DNA of 64,000 nt from Acidovorax sp. YS12 (lineage in GTDB: Bacteria; Pseudomonadota; Gammaproteobacteria; Burkholderiales; Burkholderiaceae_C). The DNA is taken from positions 1,364,001 through 1,428,000 of the forward strand of contig CP053915.1 of the NCBI GenBank assembly GCA_021496925.1, in the 5' to 3' direction. Of the stretch, positions 61,423 through 64,000 are shown piece after piece. The stretch's first letter is position 1; each line of letters begins with the position of its first letter. The notes under the pieces are model-generated. The model did not search any database, was not told the origin of the DNA, and saw only the letters and a list, made by a program, of their open reading frames with translations. The position numbers were made by a program, and so were the translations under genes.

Positions 61423-61483
61423 TTTGCGAGCCAAATTGGCCTCCAGCGCTTACCAGTCAAGCGCTAACAGCTATTATTTGGGG
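61423..61483 (-). repeat. dispersed palindromic repeat, copy 3 (reverse orientation)
   Basis: The reverse complement matches the 3' half of copies 1 and 2: AATAATAGCTGTTAGCGCTTG, then AAGCGCTGGAGGCC and TTTGGCTCGCAAA. The self-complementary core TAGCGCTTG...AAGCGCT folds to a hairpin. It fills most of the 61266-61519 intergenic gap, which has no gene. Confidence 0.75.
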
Positions 61484-61486
61484 AGC

Positions 61487-61513
61487 ACCCGCCCGGCGTT
61501 GCGCCGGGCGGGT
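61487..61513 (-). terminator. hairpin after the Crp/Fnr gene
   Basis: A perfect 12-bp stem ACCCGCCCGGCG / CGCCGGGCGGGT with a 3-base loop, 7 bases after the Crp/Fnr stop. No T-run follows, so it may be only a strong pause or mRNA-stabilising hairpin. Confidence 0.5.
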
Positions 61514-61519
61514 AGAAGC

Positions 61520-62347
61520 TTACCCAGCGGGCTTGAGCGCCATGCGGCCCAGCGTGACGCTGGCGTAGTTGCAGCAGTCGAACAGGCTGCTGCCCAGGCG
61601 CCGGGTGGGCTTGGCGCGCTCGAATTCAGGATCGGGCGCCGGCAGGTCGACGGCCTTGCACAGGCCCGGGATGTCCAGCAAGGTCACGTTCATCTGCTGC
61701 GCGTTGTATTCCTTCTGCACCACGTTCTCGCCGATCAGCCCGGCCCGCCGGAAGTTGCTCATCTGGCGCGAGAGGGTTTCGGGGGTGATGTTGAGCTGGC
61801 GCGACAGCACGGCCTGGCTCGCGGGCAGCACCAGCCAGGCCGTGCCTTGCTGGATGTAGACGTCCATCAGGTACAGCACCAGGCGCTGCGCGGCGTTGCC
61901 CACGGTCAGCAGGTCGATGCGGTTGAGCGACTGCGAGATGCGCACCGCCATACCTTCGAGCATCGCGAGCCCGAAGTCCGGCGACCCCCTGCACAACCGC
62001 AGCAGGCTGGCGCGCGGGAAGCGGTAGAGCACGGAGTTGCTGACCGCCATCGCCGACAGCGGGTATTCGGGCGGGTCGAGGAACATGGCCGTCTCGACCA
62101 GAAGGTCGCCGTCCTCCATCGTGCGGAAGATCTTGCGGTCGCCGGAGTAGCTGGGCCGGTAGAGATTGATGGAGCCCGTCGTGACCAGATAGAAGTGCGC
62201 CGCGGGCTCGCCCATGAAGAACAGGTGCTTCCTGGCCTTGAGCTGCATGAGTTCGGCGTCCGCCGCGAGCGAGCGCAGCGTCTCGGGGCCCGCCTTGGCG
62301 AAGACGGGCGATTGCGCGAGCATGTCCAACACGGCCGCAGTTTTCAT
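61520..62347 (-). CDS. Crp/Fnr family transcription regulator, 275 aa
   Basis: Start ATG 62347. A cNMP-binding-like beta-barrel (about 10-130: ARKHLFFMGEPAAHFYLVTTGSI, DGDLLVETAMFL) is followed by a long dimer helix and an HTH (AVLSRQLNITPETLSRQMSNF, about 185-205). Cys residues for an Fe-S cluster as in FNR are not arranged at the N-terminus, so it is more like the Dnr/NnrR or Crp type, which respond to NO or other ligands. It is near nnrS and has a Fur-like box in its own promoter. The C-terminal 40 residues are an extra tail. Confidence 0.82.
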   Translation of the reverse strand: MKTAAVLDMLAQSPVFAKAGPETLRSLAADAELMQLKARKHLFFMGEPAAHFYLVTTGSINLYRPSYSGDRKIFRTMEDGDLLVETAMFLDPPEYPLSAMAVSNSVLYRFPRASLLRLCRGSPDFGLAMLEGMAVRISQSLNRIDLLTVGNAAQRLVLYLMDVYIQQGTAWLVLPASQAVLSRQLNITPETLSRQMSNFRRAGLIGENVVQKEYNAQQMNVTLLDIPGLCKAVDLPAPDPEFERAKPTRRLGSSLFDCCNYASVTLGRMALKPAG

Positions 62348-62394
62348 GGAAGTACCCCTATCGTCTGAGCTTCGTGGGTGCCTTTCGTTTTCTG

Positions 62395-62418
62395 AATGAG
62401 AACTATTTGCAATCATTT
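62395..62418. promoter_or_regulatory. Fur-like box upstream of the Crp/Fnr gene
   Basis: AATGAGAACTATTTGCAATCATTT fits the extended Fur pattern of betaproteobacteria (AATGAGAAT...ATTT) and lies 48 bases before the start of the Crp/Fnr gene. Confidence 0.55.
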
Positions 62419-62437
62419 TAATCGATTCGGTTTCCCA

Positions 62438-63646
62438 TCAGCGGACCAATTGATTGATTTCCATGATCGGCAGCATGATGGCGAGCACGATGAGCAATAC
62501 GACGCTGCCCATCACCAGGATCATCACGGGCTCCAGCAGGGCCGTGAGGGTCATGGCCCGGCGCTCCAGGTCGGCGGACAGCGTTTGCGAGGCGTGCTGC
62601 AGCATGGCGGGCAGCTCGCCGGAGCGCTCCCCGCTGGCGACCATGTGGATCAGCAGCGACGGGAAGACCTTCTGGGTCTGGAGCGCCTGCGCGAGGGGGC
62701 TGCCTTCGCGAACGCGGTCCGTGGCGTCGCGCACGGCGGCGCGCAGCCGGTCGTTGGCGAGCGTGCGCTCGGCGGCTTCGAGCGCGGCCAGCAGCGGCAC
62801 ACCGCTGTCGGTGAGGATGGCGAGCGTGGCCGCGAAGCGCGCCACATCCACTCCCAGCGTGTAGCGGCCGAACAGCGGCAGGCGCAGCTTGCGCGCATGC
62901 CAGGCCAGGCGCGCGGCGGGCGCGCGCAGCCGCAGCCGCCACAGCACGAACAAGCCCGCCAGCCCCGCCGCGGCGGGCAGGCCCCAGGCGCGCACGAAGT
63001 CGCTGCCCGCCAGCATGATGCGGGTCAGCAGCGGCAGTTGCTGCGCCGTGCGGGTGAAGGCGCCCACCACCTGCGGCACGACGTAGCTCAGCATGAAGAC
63101 GACGATGCCGATGGAGACCACGCTGACGATGGCCGGATAGATGAAGGCGTTGAGCACCTTGCCGCGCAGGCTGCCGCGCGACTCGATGTAGCCGGCCAGC
63201 CGCACCATGATCTGGGCGATGTCGCCCGCTTCCTCGCCCGCATCGACCAGCGCGCGGTAGACCTCGGGAAAGTCGCGCGGGTGCGCGGCCAGGGCCTGGC
63301 CGAGGCGGTGCCCGGCGCGCACGTCGGCGAGCACGCTGGCGAGCAGTTGCTGGGTGTGGCGGTTTTCCGCCTGGTCGAGGGTGGCCGTGAGCGCGCCTTC
63401 GAGCGACAGGTGCGCGAGCAGCAGGCTGGCGATCTGGCGGGTGAGCCAGCCCAGCTCCGCATCCGACAGGCGCGGGCCGAAGCGCAGGCCAGCGCCGGCG
63501 CGCTGGATGCCCGCCTCGCGCACCGTCAGGGCCAGCAGGCCGCGCGCGCGCAGGGTCTGGCGTGCATGGCGCTCGCTCTCGGCTTGCAGCCTGCCCTTTT
63601 CGGTGCGGCCGCTGGCGTCGGCGGCCTCGTACTGGTAGGTCGGCAT
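62438..63646 (-). CDS. gspF: type II secretion system inner-membrane protein GspF, 402 aa
   Basis: The platform protein of the general secretory pathway. The N-terminal cytoplasmic domain begins TYQYEAADASGRTEKGRLQAES. The two T2SSF domains include LLAHLSLEGALTATLDQAE and TDSGVPLLAALEAAERTLA, with membrane helices at about 165-190, 215-235 and 375-398. Length 402 is normal. It starts 4 bases after gspE and is co-transcribed with it. Confidence 0.92.
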   Translation of the reverse strand: MPTYQYEAADASGRTEKGRLQAESERHARQTLRARGLLALTVREAGIQRAGAGLRFGPRLSDAELGWLTRQIASLLLAHLSLEGALTATLDQAENRHTQQLLASVLADVRAGHRLGQALAAHPRDFPEVYRALVDAGEEAGDIAQIMVRLAGYIESRGSLRGKVLNAFIYPAIVSVVSIGIVVFMLSYVVPQVVGAFTRTAQQLPLLTRIMLAGSDFVRAWGLPAAAGLAGLFVLWRLRLRAPAARLAWHARKLRLPLFGRYTLGVDVARFAATLAILTDSGVPLLAALEAAERTLANDRLRAAVRDATDRVREGSPLAQALQTQKVFPSLLIHMVASGERSGELPAMLQHASQTLSADLERRAMTLTALLEPVMILVMGSVVLLIVLAIMLPIMEINQLVR

Positions 63647-63650
63647 GGCG

Positions 63651-64000
63651 CTAGTTGTCCCGGGTGACGCGGATGATTTCCTCGTCGGTGGTCACGCCCT
63701 GGGCGATCCAGCGGTCGCCGTCCTGGCGCAGGGTGCGCATGCTGGCCGCCAGCGCACTCTGGCGCAGCACCTGTTCGCTCTCGTTCGCATGGATCATGGC
63801 GCGCAGCCGTTCGTCGATGACGAACAGCTCGTGGATGCCCGTGCGTCCGCTGTAGCCGGTGTGGTTGCACTGCGCGCAGCCGGCGGGGTTCCAGGCGGCG
63901 CTGCCGTCGGCTTGGGGTTGCCGGCAGGCCGGGCACAGCTTGCGCACCAGGCGCTGGGCCAGCACGCCCTGGAGCGTCGAGGCCAGCAGGAAGGGCTCGA
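63651..64000 (-). CDS. gspE: type II secretion ATPase GspE, C-terminal end (5' part outside window)
   Basis: The frame is open to the window edge. The visible 115 residues hold the family's zinc element: RKLCPACRQPQ and CAQCNHTGYSGRTGIHELF (C-x2-C twice), then the C-terminal helices (RQDGDRWIAQGVTTDEEIIRVT). This is the hexameric ATPase that drives pseudopilus assembly with GspF. Confidence 0.9.
   Translation of the reverse strand, partial: EPFLLASTLQGVLAQRLVRKLCPACRQPQADGSAAWNPAGCAQCNHTGYSGRTGIHELFVIDERLRAMIHANESEQVLRQSALAASMRTLRQDGDRWIAQGVTTDEEIIRVTRDN

Overview
The window looks like a high-GC betaproteobacterial chromosome, most likely Comamonadaceae (Acidovorax/Alicycliphilus/Diaphorobacter-like). 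This is inferred from codon use, the type II secretion genes, nnrS, and a short palindromic repeat family that I recall as typical of that group. No rRNA or tRNA gene was seen, so the assignment is not proven.

Layout. (1) 1-5110: the right part of a Tn554-like transposon on the minus strand, with three large tyrosine recombinases and a small HTH/TnpC-like gene translated as one operon. The third recombinase carries an in-frame TAG just before its catalytic H-x-x-R and Tyr. The element has split a SNF2-type helicase gene. (2) 5111-24186: part of a PFGI-1/ICEclc-type integrative conjugative element. It has pilL, traD, the RAQPRD and PFL_47xx mating-pore genes, the VirB4-like ATPase and a DsbA-like thiol protein. 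A low-GC two-gene insert lies in reverse at 7438-8987. The ICE stops abruptly after the thiol gene, where the TraU/TraG-type genes would be expected, so it looks truncated. (3) 24172-34018: a minus-strand run ending in a DUF1971 gene. It holds a 2573-residue modular surface protein (Ig-like domains, five copies of an unnamed W-x-W-D-F / NGDGTYT module, thrombospondin type 3 repeats, a choice-of-anchor-U-like region and a GlyGly-CTERM-like tail). Two small proteins that are each essentially one such module flank it. This is the most novel-looking feature of the window. (4) 34371-39957: a small lower-GC island bounded by about 150-bp direct repeats, with an Rpn/PD-(D/E)XK gene, a lipoprotein with a C-terminal membrane anchor, a HEPN-RES protein and an HNH-like zinc protein.

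(5) 40007-53887: accessory genes, many resembling toxin or defence parts: a MbcA/ParS/Xre-like antitoxin with a RES toxin and a GNAT acetyltransferase, a patatin phospholipase interrupted by membrane segments, a decayed DUF3800 gene beside an IS110/IS1111 transposase, an uncharacterised trio (49565-51320), a DUF2971 plus HEPN-CBS pair, and a ParB-like protein. (6) 54103-62347: a Fur-box-associated cluster with a TonB receptor, an SsuABC/NMT1-like ABC transporter, NnrS, a lytic transglycosylase and a Crp/Fnr regulator that has its own Fur-like box. A 14-bp palindrome resembling an FNR/Dnr site lies in the divergent promoter region, suggesting joint control by metal and nitric oxide or oxygen. 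(7) 62438-64000: gspF and the end of gspE, minus strand, running off the window.
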